Source of the DNA: Bacteroides sp.
GTDB lineage: Bacteria > Bacteroidota > Bacteroidia > Bacteroidales > Bacteroidaceae
Assembly: GCA_019417975.1 (NCBI GenBank)
Contig: DYCT01000023.1
Coordinates: 1-12,885, forward strand
Direction of reading: 5' to 3'
DNA: 12,885 nucleotides
Shown here: in pieces, positions 7,101 to 12,885 of the stretch
Layout: each line of letters starts with the position of its first letter
Position numbering within the stretch: position 1 is the first letter of the stretch
The notes under the pieces: model-generated
Seen by the model: the letters and a program-made list of their open reading frames with translations, nothing else
Databases searched by the model: none
Told to the model about the DNA's origin: nothing
Program-made: the position numbers and the translations under genes

Positions 7101-8138
7101 ATGGGTAAGATAGCATCTGAAAAGAAACCGGCACTGATAGATGTGGCGGTATTGATTTTGTTTTTTAATCGTCCGGAGCCTCTTGCTGCGGTGTTTGAAC
7201 AGGTCAGGGCAGCTCGTCCATCGCGTTTGTTTCTTTATCAGGATGGCCCACGGGGTGAAAAAGACATGCCGGGCATATTGGCTTGTCGGGAGGTGGTGAA
7301 GCAGATAGACTGGGAGTGCGAAGTGCAGCAGCTTTATCAAGAAAAGAATTATGGTTGCGACCCATCGGAATACATGTCGCAAAAATGGGCTTTCTCTATG
7401 GCAGACAAGTGCATCGTGTTGGAAGATGATGATATTCCTTCGCTGTCGTTTTTCACTTTCTGTAAAGAGATGCTCGACCGTTATGCCGACGACGACCGTA
7501 TTAGCATGATTACCGGAACCAACTACGATGAGGTGACACCCGATATGCCTTACGATTATTTCTTTGCAACCACTTTCTCCATTTCCGGATGGGCCAGTTG
7601 GCGTCGGGTCATTGATCAGTGGGACGAAACATACTCTTTCCTAGACGATGCGTTCAATCTCAAGCAATTGGAAGCCTATATCAAGGACCGGAAGTATCAG
7701 AAAGAGTTTGTGGAGTTTTGCCGACATCATCGCGATAGTGGAAAAGCATATTATGAGACGATTTTTCACGCAGCCATTTTCTTCAGTTCCGGTTTGAGCA
7801 TTGTGCCTGCTAAGAATATGATTAACAATATGGGGGCTACCGAGGGGTCTACCCACTTCGGAGGGTCTAACGATTTGTTGCCCAGAGGCTATCGGCGTAT
7901 CTTTACCATGCAGCGTCATGAGTTGGATTTCCCCTTGCGACATCCGAAATATGTGATTGAGAATGTGGAATACAAGCATCGGATGTTCAGAATCATGGCA
8001 TGGGGACACCCCTGGATAAAGATTGGCCGTTCGTTTGAGGAACTGTGGCTGAACATCCGCCATGGAAACTTTAAGCATATTTTCCAGGCGATGGGCAACC
8101 GGGTGAATAAATGGTTAGGACGAAACAAGTGGCATTGA
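7101..8138 (+). CDS. GT-A fold glycosyltransferase (family often labelled hemolysin activation/HlpA-like)
   Basis: A 345-residue cytoplasmic protein with a GT-A type sugar-nucleotide fold. The N-terminal strand VAVLILFFNRPEPL (15-28) is followed by FLYQDGPRG (44-52) and by an acidic metal-binding motif, LEDDDIPS, with D109-D111 as the likely DXD. A SGWASWRRV block follows near residue 166, then a long C-terminal region. Close relatives are, as I recall, often named hemolysin activation or HlpA-like proteins in genome databases; nothing in the sequence supports a hemolysin role, whereas the nucleotide-sugar motifs and neighbours support a transferase. The sugar and linkage are unknown. An AAAGG run at 7092-7096 supports the ATG at 7101. 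It is the first of four transferases; the acceptor is presumably the lipid-linked glycan exported by the upstream flippase. Confidence 0.8.
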   Translation: MGKIASEKKPALIDVAVLILFFNRPEPLAAVFEQVRAARPSRLFLYQDGPRGEKDMPGILACREVVKQIDWECEVQQLYQEKNYGCDPSEYMSQKWAFSMADKCIVLEDDDIPSLSFFTFCKEMLDRYADDDRISMITGTNYDEVTPDMPYDYFFATTFSISGWASWRRVIDQWDETYSFLDDAFNLKQLEAYIKDRKYQKEFVEFCRHHRDSGKAYYETIFHAAIFFSSGLSIVPAKNMINNMGATEGSTHFGGSNDLLPRGYRRIFTMQRHELDFPLRHPKYVIENVEYKHRMFRIMAWGHPWIKIGRSFEELWLNIRHGNFKHIFQAMGNRVNKWLGRNKWH

Positions 8139-8152
8139 TGGGTCGATGCTAC

Positions 8153-8170
8153 ATATATATAATAAGGTAT
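8153..8170 (+). repeat. 18-bp direct repeat, copy 1 (leader of second glycosyltransferase)
   Basis: ATATATATAATAAGGTAT occurs here and again, identically, at 11093-11110. This copy holds the AAGG ribosome-binding stretch and ends inside the ATG of the gene starting at 8169. Both copies are preceded by TGCT, here with two extra bases (AC) in between. The two copies bracket three glycosyltransferase genes. Confidence 0.75.
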
Positions 8171-9023
8171 GAAATTGTTGTTGAATAAGATTAAGCTGGC
8201 GCTTCAGAAACGTTCGAAACTGACTCAAAACAAGAAGTCGCGCGAAGCATGGTTGGCAAAGGGATATGAAAACACTCCGGAAGTCAGTGTGATTATCCAG
8301 TCGCATAATAAAAGCTTGCAGGTAAAGCATGTCGTGTCGAAGTTGAGAACTTATGGCAAGCTGGAAATCATTGTTATTGACGATGGCTCGGATGGCACTT
8401 CACACACCGAGGCGCTGACTTCGTTCCTGACCGGTGCTAATGAGTTTCTGATTCGCTCTAACGACCTTTATGAGAATATCATGTACGACAAGGTGATACG
8501 TTTTGCCAATGGCAAATACATCGCTCTGTTGCAGGACGATGACGATTTCGACGACGACTTGGCGTGGATAGATGAGGCTGTCGGTTATTTCAAGCGGTAT
8601 CCGAAGCTGGCCCTGCTGGGTGGAAAAGACGGATTGGGTATCGCATTTGAAGATGAGCGGAAATGGGCGCATGGAGGAGCATTTGGGCATGAAGGACCTT
8701 TCGCCTTTGTTCCGGCTGTAAACCGAGCACCGATGTGGCTCCATAAAGAGTTGTTTGTTGCTCATCTGCAACACATCAATCCTGCATTTATTCCATTTCA
8801 GTTCGACGATTACGAGCTTTGCGCACGTACTTGGCTGTCCGGCTTGCAAGTGGGTTGGTACGATGCGCGTTTCCGCTCGCTGAGTGTAGGAGGGATGCGT
8901 CTTTGGAACAATGCCTTTACGCAAGAGCAGAGCGAACGCAACGGGAAACAGTTGTATGCCTTGTATCGCGATAAGAAGGACGAGATTCTGCAACGGGTAG
9001 CTCAGGCTCAAAGCGAAGCATGA
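8169..9023 (+). CDS. Family 2 glycosyltransferase
   Basis: A 284-residue GT-A glycosyltransferase of the GT2 type. A basic, helical N-terminus (1-36, rich in Lys/Arg) may lie on the membrane surface. It is followed by the nucleotide-binding strand EVSVIIQSHNK (38-48), IVIDDGSDG (68-76) and an acidic run QDDDDFDDD (122-130) that contains the DXD-type metal site. The C-terminal half has FQFDDYELCARTWLSG, resembling the acceptor-side ED/DD motif of GT2 enzymes. The start ATG lies directly in the AATAAGGTATG leader, with only 1 nt between the GG and the ATG, which is unusually tight. It is 30 nt after the previous gene and 43 nt before the next, the widest gap in the cluster. Sugar specificity cannot be read from the sequence. 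Confidence 0.87.
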   Translation: MKLLLNKIKLALQKRSKLTQNKKSREAWLAKGYENTPEVSVIIQSHNKSLQVKHVVSKLRTYGKLEIIVIDDGSDGTSHTEALTSFLTGANEFLIRSNDLYENIMYDKVIRFANGKYIALLQDDDDFDDDLAWIDEAVGYFKRYPKLALLGGKDGLGIAFEDERKWAHGGAFGHEGPFAFVPAVNRAPMWLHKELFVAHLQHINPAFIPFQFDDYELCARTWLSGLQVGWYDARFRSLSVGGMRLWNNAFTQEQSERNGKQLYALYRDKKDEILQRVAQAQSEA

Positions 9024-9042
9024 ATTTTCGTACAATTTTGAT

Positions 9043-9050
9043 TACCTTTG
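9043..9050 (+). promoter_or_regulatory. Candidate internal promoter -7 element inside the glycan cluster
   Basis: TACCTTTG is an exact match to the Bacteroides -7 consensus TAnnTTTG and is followed by CAT, as at the metG promoter. It falls in the widest intergenic gap of the cluster, just before the gene at 9067. I see no convincing -33 element about 20 nt upstream, and the leader would be only about 10 nt, so this is a tentative call. Confidence 0.4.
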
Positions 9051-9066
9051 CATAAAACATTGGCTT

Positions 9067-10332
9067 ATGAGGGTTCTACTGATAAATACATCTGAACGAA
9101 CAGGAGGTGCGGCTGTTGCTGCCGGCCGACTGATGGAGGCATTAAAGAATAATGGCATTAAGGCCAAGATGTTGGTGCGCGACAAGCAGACCGACAAACT
9201 GAGTGTAGTAGAGTTAAAACGTTCTTGGCGAAACCTATGGAGGTTTACATGGGAGCGGATGGTCATCTGGATGGCCAATCGCTTTCAGAAAGATACCATA
9301 TTCCTGGTCGATATAGCCAATGTGGGAACGGATATTACCGGATTGCCCGAATTCAAGCAAGCCGATGTCATTCATTTGCATTGGATTAATCAGGGAATGC
9401 TTTCCTTGGGCGATTTGCAGAAGATATTCAATTCCGGTAAACCTGTGGTGTGGACCATGCACGACATGTGGACTTTTACCGGGATGTGTCATTATGCAGG
9501 CGATTGTACACATTATCAGGAACAGTGTCATCATTGCCCGCTTTTGTCAGGAGGCGGTGGCAAGAAAGATTTGTCTTATCATACGTTTCGAAAGAAACAG
9601 AAACTATATGCACATGCGAAAATTTCCTTCGTGGCTTGCAGCCGTTGGTTGGAGTCTATGGCACAGAAGAGTGCCTTGTTTAAGGGACAGTATGTGACGA
9701 ACATCCCCAATGCCATTAATACAAACCTGTATCGGCCGCACGACAAGAAGCAGGCTCGTGCGAAATGCAATTTGCCACAAAATAAGAAGCTGTTGCTTTT
9801 TGGGTCTGTGAAGATTACGGACAAGCGGAAGGGGCTTGGCTATTTTGTGGATGCTTGTCGCCTGCTTAAAGAGAAATATCCGGAGATGAGCAAAGACTTG
9901 GGGGTTGTGGTTTTCGGCCAGAAGTCTGCCCAACTGGAGCAAATGATGCCTCTTCCGGTTTATTCCATGGATTATGTGAACAACGAAAAAGAGCTGGTCG
10001 ACATATACAATGCAGTCGATTTGTATGTCACTCCTTCGCTTGAAGATAATTTGCCGAACACCATTATGGAAGCGATGGCCTGTGGAGTGCCTTGTGTAGG
10101 TTTCCAGGTAGGGGGAATTCCCGAAATGATTGACCATCTCCACAATGGCTATGTGGCCCGCTATAAATCGGCGGAAGATTTTGCAAATGGGATTTATTGG
10201 ACGCTTACCGAAAGCGAATATCCTTCGTTGAGCGAAGAAGCTCACCGGAAGGTGGTGACCCATTATTCCGAGAGCATAGTGGCGAAACGGTATATCGAAA
10301 TCTATAACAAAGTGACAGGTAGTTATGCATAA
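9067..10332 (+). CDS. Family 4 glycosyltransferase (GT-B fold, WcaC-like)
   Basis: A 421-residue retaining GT-B enzyme of the GT4 group. The N-terminal acceptor domain opens with MRVLLINTSERTGGAA, where the GG loop is typical. It carries the HLHWINQGM and VWTMHDMWTFTGMCHY blocks seen in WcaC-like colanic-acid transferases. Four cysteines (C141, C147, C154, C157) lie in this insertion and could bind a metal. The C-terminal donor domain begins with KKLLLFGSVKITDKRKG near 241. It holds the sugar-nucleotide signature SLEDNLPNTIMEAMACG (about 324-340), with E335 as the second acid of the EX7E motif and D327 in the place of the first. No signal peptide is present; action at the cytoplasmic membrane face is expected. 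It overlaps the next glycosyltransferase by 8 nt. Donor and linkage are not known. Confidence 0.93.
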   Translation: MRVLLINTSERTGGAAVAAGRLMEALKNNGIKAKMLVRDKQTDKLSVVELKRSWRNLWRFTWERMVIWMANRFQKDTIFLVDIANVGTDITGLPEFKQADVIHLHWINQGMLSLGDLQKIFNSGKPVVWTMHDMWTFTGMCHYAGDCTHYQEQCHHCPLLSGGGGKKDLSYHTFRKKQKLYAHAKISFVACSRWLESMAQKSALFKGQYVTNIPNAINTNLYRPHDKKQARAKCNLPQNKKLLLFGSVKITDKRKGLGYFVDACRLLKEKYPEMSKDLGVVVFGQKSAQLEQMMPLPVYSMDYVNNEKELVDIYNAVDLYVTPSLEDNLPNTIMEAMACGVPCVGFQVGGIPEMIDHLHNGYVARYKSAEDFANGIYWTLTESEYPSLSEEAHRKVVTHYSESIVAKRYIEIYNKVTGSYA

Positions 10333-11071
10333 CAAATGGAACCCGAAGTTTTCAATCATTACGGTGACGTATAATGCGGCTGCTGTGCTTGATGATACCA
10401 TCCAGAGTGTGCTGACACAGAGTTATAAAAATGTGGAGTATCTGATTATTGATGGTGGGTCGACCGATGGCACGATGGAGATAGTGGAAGGGTATGGCAA
10501 TTGTATTCAGACCGTGATAAGCGAGCCCGACAAGGGATTGTATGATGCGATGAATAAAGGGATGAAATTGGCAACCGGCGATTATTTATGTTTTTTGAAT
10601 GCCGGCGACTGTTTGCACGAAGACGATACGTTGCAGCGGATGGTGCATTCCATTCAAGGGAGTGAGTTTCCCGATATCCTTTATGGCGAAACGGCTATTG
10701 TAGATATTCAAGGGCATTTCTTGCGGATGCGTAGATTGTCGGCTCCGAACAGACTTACCTGGAAAAGCTTCAAGCATGGCATGTTGGTCTGTCATCAGGC
10801 ATTTTTTGTACGTCACACCTTGTTAGAACCTTATGACTTGCACTATCGCTATTCGGCCGACTTCGATTGGTGCATTCGGATGTTGAAAAAGGCAAGGCTT
10901 GTGTTCAATACCCACCTCACGATTATCGACTATTTGGACGAGGGACTTACGACTCGCAATCGTATGGCTTCACTGAAAGAGCGTTTCCGGATTATGGTCT
11001 GTTATTACGGTTGGCTTCCCACCGTATTGCGTCATTTAGGCTTCGCGTTTCGTCTGCTTTTGAAAAAATAG
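10325..11071 (+). CDS. Family 2 glycosyltransferase (WcaA/WcaE-like)
   Basis: A 248-residue GT-A enzyme. The order is canonical for this GT2 subgroup: FSIITVTYNAAAVL (9-22), then IIDGGSTDGT (41-50), then SEPDKGLYDAMNKGM (66-80). NAGD at 92-95 replaces the usual DXD, as is common in relatives of the colanic-acid enzymes. The C-terminal SADFDWCIRM block provides the acceptor-side acid. The protein ends in a basic, hydrophobic helix (GFAFRLLLKK) suited to membrane attachment. Its ATG lies 8 nt inside the end of the previous gene. An alternative ATG at 10336 is out of frame, so the overlapping start is preferred. It is the last gene of the cluster, and its stop codon is part of a hairpin that also seems to end upp transcription. 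Confidence 0.93.
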   Translation: MHNKWNPKFSIITVTYNAAAVLDDTIQSVLTQSYKNVEYLIIDGGSTDGTMEIVEGYGNCIQTVISEPDKGLYDAMNKGMKLATGDYLCFLNAGDCLHEDDTLQRMVHSIQGSEFPDILYGETAIVDIQGHFLRMRRLSAPNRLTWKSFKHGMLVCHQAFFVRHTLLEPYDLHYRYSADFDWCIRMLKKARLVFNTHLTIIDYLDEGLTTRNRMASLKERFRIMVCYYGWLPTVLRHLGFAFRLLLKK

Positions 11072-11094
11072 CAGGACGATGATGGTCCTGCTAT
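11063..11094 (-). terminator. Intrinsic terminator of upp overlapping the end of the last glycosyltransferase
   Basis: A 10-bp perfect stem (11068-11077 with 11085-11094) has a 7-nt loop. Read on the - strand it is followed by a run of T (complement of the A run at 11063-11067), as in a good intrinsic terminator for upp. The T run and half of the stem lie within the last codons and stop of the + strand glycosyltransferase gene. For + strand transcripts the hairpin is followed only by alternating AT, so termination there may be weaker. Confidence 0.78.
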
Positions 11095-11110
11095 ATATAT
11101 AATAAGGTAT
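11093..11110 (+). repeat. 18-bp direct repeat, copy 2 (no gene downstream)
   Basis: This is identical to 8153-8170, where the same bases form a gene leader with its ribosome-binding stretch. Here no + strand gene follows; the next gene is upp on the other strand, whose stop codon lies 9 nt away. It may be the relic of a lost gene junction. Confidence 0.7.
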
Positions 11111-11119
11111 AGGGGATGA

Positions 11120-11773
11120 CTATTCTTTTTCACCGAAAGTCAAGTCGCCGGCATCGCCCAGTCCGGGGACGATATACGAGTGTTCGTTGATTTCCGGGTC
11201 GATGGCAGCACACCAGATTGTCGTTTTATCTTCCGGCAGATGTGCGGCTACATGTTCCACAGCCTGACGGCTTGCAATGATGGAGGCGATATGGATTTCT
11301 GCCGGATTCCCTTTTGTCAGCATAGCGTTGTAGCTTAGTTCCATAGAACCTCCGGTGGCCAACATCGGGTCGACCAGCAACAAGGTCTTGTCATCGATGC
11401 GTGGCGAGGCAATGTATTCGATGTGGATATCAAATTTCAATGTGTCTTTGTATTTCCGGTAAGCCGACACGAAGGCATTTTCTGCATGGTCGAAATAATT
11501 GAGGAAACCTTGGTGGAAGGGGAGTCCGGCACGCAAGATGGTAGCCAGTACCAGCGGGTTGTCCGGAGTCTGCACCTGTGTTTTTGCCAACGGGGTTTCG
11601 ATGGTTTTAGATGAATAGCGGAGTGTTTTACTGATTTCGTAAGCCATGATTTCACCGATACGTTCTATGTTGCGGCGAAAGCGCAGACGGTCGGTCTGTA
11701 CGTTTACATCGCGGATTTCTGCCAAATACTGGCTTAAGATGGAGTTCTGCTCACTTAAATTGATAATTTTCAT
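11120..11773 (-). CDS. upp: Uracil phosphoribosyltransferase
   Basis: Pyrimidine salvage enzyme converting uracil and PRPP to UMP and pyrophosphate in the cytoplasm. The 217-residue protein has the PRPP-binding loop LLLVDPMLATGGSM (131-144), with D135 in the acidic position. The LRAGLPF block (80-86) is present, and PGLGDAGDLTFG (203-214) forms the uracil-binding end typical of UPRTases. The length is close to the usual 208-220. The start at 11773 is supported by the immediate MKIINLSEQN family-like N-terminus; no clear Shine-Dalgarno is visible. It converges with the glycan cluster and diverges from pckA, so it appears to be a single-gene transcript ending at the hairpin around 11063-11094. 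A weak -7-like sequence (CAAAATAA at 11808-11815 on the + strand, one mismatch) could be its promoter. Confidence 0.96.
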   Translation of the reverse strand: MKIINLSEQNSILSQYLAEIRDVNVQTDRLRFRRNIERIGEIMAYEISKTLRYSSKTIETPLAKTQVQTPDNPLVLATILRAGLPFHQGFLNYFDHAENAFVSAYRKYKDTLKFDIHIEYIASPRIDDKTLLLVDPMLATGGSMELSYNAMLTKGNPAEIHIASIIASRQAVEHVAAHLPEDKTTIWCAAIDPEINEHSYIVPGLGDAGDLTFGEKE

Positions 11774-11826
11774 CTGTTTATCGTTGCTTAGGGGTTAATT
11801 TAGATTGCAAAATAACGAATTTATTT

Positions 11827-11856
11827 CAAAACTGACATGCTTATATGTCAATTTTG
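11827..11856. promoter_or_regulatory. 30-bp near-perfect dyad between upp and pckA
   Basis: CAAAACTGACAT (11827-11838) and ATGTCAATTTTG (11845-11856) form 12-bp arms around a 6-nt centre, with a single mismatched position (11832/11851). On the - strand that position would be a G-U pair, so a - strand RNA could fold into an unbroken 12-bp hairpin upstream of upp. As DNA it looks like an operator for a dimeric regulator. No T-tract follows on the - strand. The regulator and function are unknown. Confidence 0.6.
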
Positions 11857-11909
11857 TTACCTAACTATAAAACTCCGAACGATTAGGGAAAAATTTCTTT
11901 AATATAAGG

Positions 11910-11937
11910 TTTGTTTCAAAATAAAGTGTTACATTTG
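11910..11937 (+). promoter_or_regulatory. Probable pckA promoter (Bacteroides type)
   Basis: TACATTTG at 11930-11937 matches TAnnTTTG exactly. TTTG at 11910-11913 is a possible -33 element, although the 16-nt spacing is shorter than usual. Transcription would start near 11945, giving a leader of about 90 nt before the ATG at 12038. Confidence 0.6.
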
Positions 11938-11955
11938 TAGTCGATAAACAAGGAA

Positions 11956-11994
11956 ATGTTCTTTTATGGCATGTTCTTGAAAATAAGAGAGTAA
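11956..11994 (+). other. Possible 12-codon leader ORF in the pckA 5' untranslated region
   Basis: An ATG at 11956 opens a 12-residue frame (MFFYGMFLKIRE) ending at TAA 11992-11994, downstream of the likely pckA transcription start. AAGGA precedes the ATG, but only 1 nt away. The 8-bp direct repeat ATGTTCTT (11956-11963, 11971-11978) lies inside it. It may be chance; I see no attenuator hairpin linked to it. Confidence 0.2.
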
Positions 11995-12037
11995 ACTTAA
12001 TAAATAAATATACTGAACGTTTTAAATTGAAAAGAAA

Positions 12038-12885
12038 ATGGCAAATTTAGATCTTGGCAAGTATGGCATTACCGATGTGAAGGAGGTTTTACACAACCCT
12101 TCATACGAAGTATTGTTTGCAGAAGAAACAAAACCGTGTTTGACCGGTTATGAAGTTGGTCAGGTTACTGAACTGGGTGCAGTAAACGTAATGACTGGTA
12201 TCTATACAGGTCGTTCTCCTAAAGATAAATTCTTTGTTTACAATGAAGCAAGCAAGGATACTGTATGGTGGACTTCCGACGAATATAAGAACGATAACAA
12301 ACCTTGCTCTGAAGAAGCTTGGGCTGACTTGAAAGCTAAAGCTGTAAAAGAGTTGAGCGGAAAGCGTTTGTTCGTGATGGATACATTCTGTGGTGCTAAC
12401 CCTGCTACTCGTTTGAAAGTTCGTTTCATCATGGAGGTAGCTTGGCAGGCTCATTTCGTTAAGAACATGTTCATCCGTCCGACAGAAGAAGAATTGGCTA
12501 ACTATGGTGAACCTGACTTCGTATCATTCAATGCTGCTAAGGCTAAGGTTGATAACTATAAGGAACTCGGCTTGAACTCTGAAACTGCTACTGTGTTCAA
12601 CTTGAAGACCAACGAACAGGTTATCTTGAATACTTGGTACGGTGGTGAAATGAAGAAGGGTATCTTCTCTATCATGAACTACTTGAACCCGTTGAGAGGT
12701 ATCGCTTCTATGCACTGTTCTGCTAACACCAACATGGAAGGTACAGACTCTGCTATCTTCTTCGGTTTGTCTGGTACCGGTAAGACTACTTTGTCTACAG
12801 ACCCGAAACGTAAGTTGATTGGTGACGACGAGCACGGATGGGACGACGAAGGTGTATTCAACTACGAAGGTGGTTGCTATGCTAA
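12038..12885 (+). CDS. pckA: Phosphoenolpyruvate carboxykinase, ATP type (3' end missing)
   Basis: This enzyme interconverts oxaloacetate plus ATP with PEP, CO2 and ADP. In succinate-forming Bacteroidales it is thought to run mainly towards oxaloacetate, feeding the fumarate reductase pathway whose FrdB lies at the other end of this window. The frame is open from ATG 12038 to the window edge (282 codons of an expected 530 or so). Visible motifs are the substrate-binding YTGRSPKDKF (about residues 54-63), the RFIMEVAWQAHFVKNMFIRP region, the PEPCK kinase-1a loop GLSGTGKTTLS (243-253) and LIGDDEHGW just after it with metal-binding aspartates. A start at 12038 gives the expected family N-terminus; the upstream sequence is A-rich (GAAAAGAAA) rather than a true Shine-Dalgarno. 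Codon use is highly biased, like frdB, indicating strong expression. Confidence 0.97.
   Translation, partial: MANLDLGKYGITDVKEVLHNPSYEVLFAEETKPCLTGYEVGQVTELGAVNVMTGIYTGRSPKDKFFVYNEASKDTVWWTSDEYKNDNKPCSEEAWADLKAKAVKELSGKRLFVMDTFCGANPATRLKVRFIMEVAWQAHFVKNMFIRPTEEELANYGEPDFVSFNAAKAKVDNYKELGLNSETATVFNLKTNEQVILNTWYGGEMKKGIFSIMNYLNPLRGIASMHCSANTNMEGTDSAIFFGLSGTGKTTLSTDPKRKLIGDDEHGWDDEGVFNYEGGCYA

Noticed and set aside
7101..8138. Hemolysin activation protein label for the gene after the flippase
   Set aside because: No secretion signal or hemolysin-like feature; nucleotide-sugar motifs and neighbours indicate a glycosyltransferase.
8400..9035. 211-codon open frame on the - strand over the GT2 gene
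   Set aside because: It is a shadow of the 8169-9023 gene, whose motifs are unambiguous.
9604..10401. 265-codon open frame on the - strand across the GT4 gene and the start of the next
   Set aside because: It is antisense to two clear glycosyltransferase genes; no motif or start context supports it.
11116..11190. Short + strand frame after copy 2 of the direct repeat, with a GGGG run before its ATG
   Set aside because: Only about two dozen codons and antisense to the conserved end of upp; not a gene remnant that I can recognise.
1..12885. Mobile element, CRISPR array, tRNA or rRNA
   Set aside because: No transposase or integrase frame, no spaced repeat array and no tRNA- or rRNA-like stretch was found on either strand.

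Overview
The window looks like a chromosomal segment of a gut Bacteroidales bacterium, most likely Bacteroides or Phocaeicola. The evidence is: protein sequences that read as Bacteroides versions of FrdB, MetG, Upp and PckA; near absence of strong Shine-Dalgarno sites; promoter-like elements of the Bacteroides TAnnTTTG type; and the pairing of fumarate reductase with an ATP-type PEP carboxykinase, both used in succinate fermentation. The species cannot be fixed from the sequence alone.

Layout. (1) Positions 2-703: 3' part of the fumarate reductase/succinate dehydrogenase iron-sulfur subunit, closed by a strong intrinsic terminator. (2) 704-993: non-coding gap with the terminator, a perfect 10-bp inverted repeat and a likely metG promoter. 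(3) 994-3036 metG, then a small DUF3783 protein (3053-3436). (4) 3438-11071: a tightly packed glycan-biosynthesis cluster of seven genes on the + strand: a cytidylyltransferase/short-chain reductase fusion, a LicD-family phosphotransferase, a Wzx-type flippase and four glycosyltransferases. Several junctions are ATGA or 8-nt overlaps. (5) 11120-11773: upp on the - strand, converging on the cluster and apparently sharing a hairpin terminator with the 3' end of the last glycosyltransferase. (6) 11774-12037: divergent upp/pckA intergenic region with a 30-bp near-perfect dyad and a pckA promoter. (7) 12038 to the end: 5' part of pckA.

How the genes fit together. The fusion protein has the layout of the Haemophilus Bcs1/Acs1 enzymes, which reduce ribulose 5-phosphate and activate the product as CDP-ribitol. 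The next gene overlaps it by 4 nt and belongs to the LicD/fukutin-like family, members of which move a phospho-alcohol from a CDP carrier to a glycan. The simplest reading is that the cluster builds a short lipid-linked oligosaccharide with four glycosyltransferases, decorates it with ribitol phosphate or a similar polyol phosphate, and flips it to the periplasm with the Wzx protein. No polymerase, initiating transferase or ligase is visible, so the product is more likely a single-repeat glycan (protein O-glycan or lipooligosaccharide outer part) than a long capsule. Housekeeping flanks (metG on one side, upp/pckA on the other) suggest a fixed locus with variable content.

The most interesting points are the bacterial parallel to the mammalian ISPD plus FKTN/FKRP ribitol-phosphate pathway, a direct repeat bracketing the last three glycosyltransferases, and two unexplained dyad elements in the intergenic regions. 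No mobile element, CRISPR array, tRNA or rRNA was seen.
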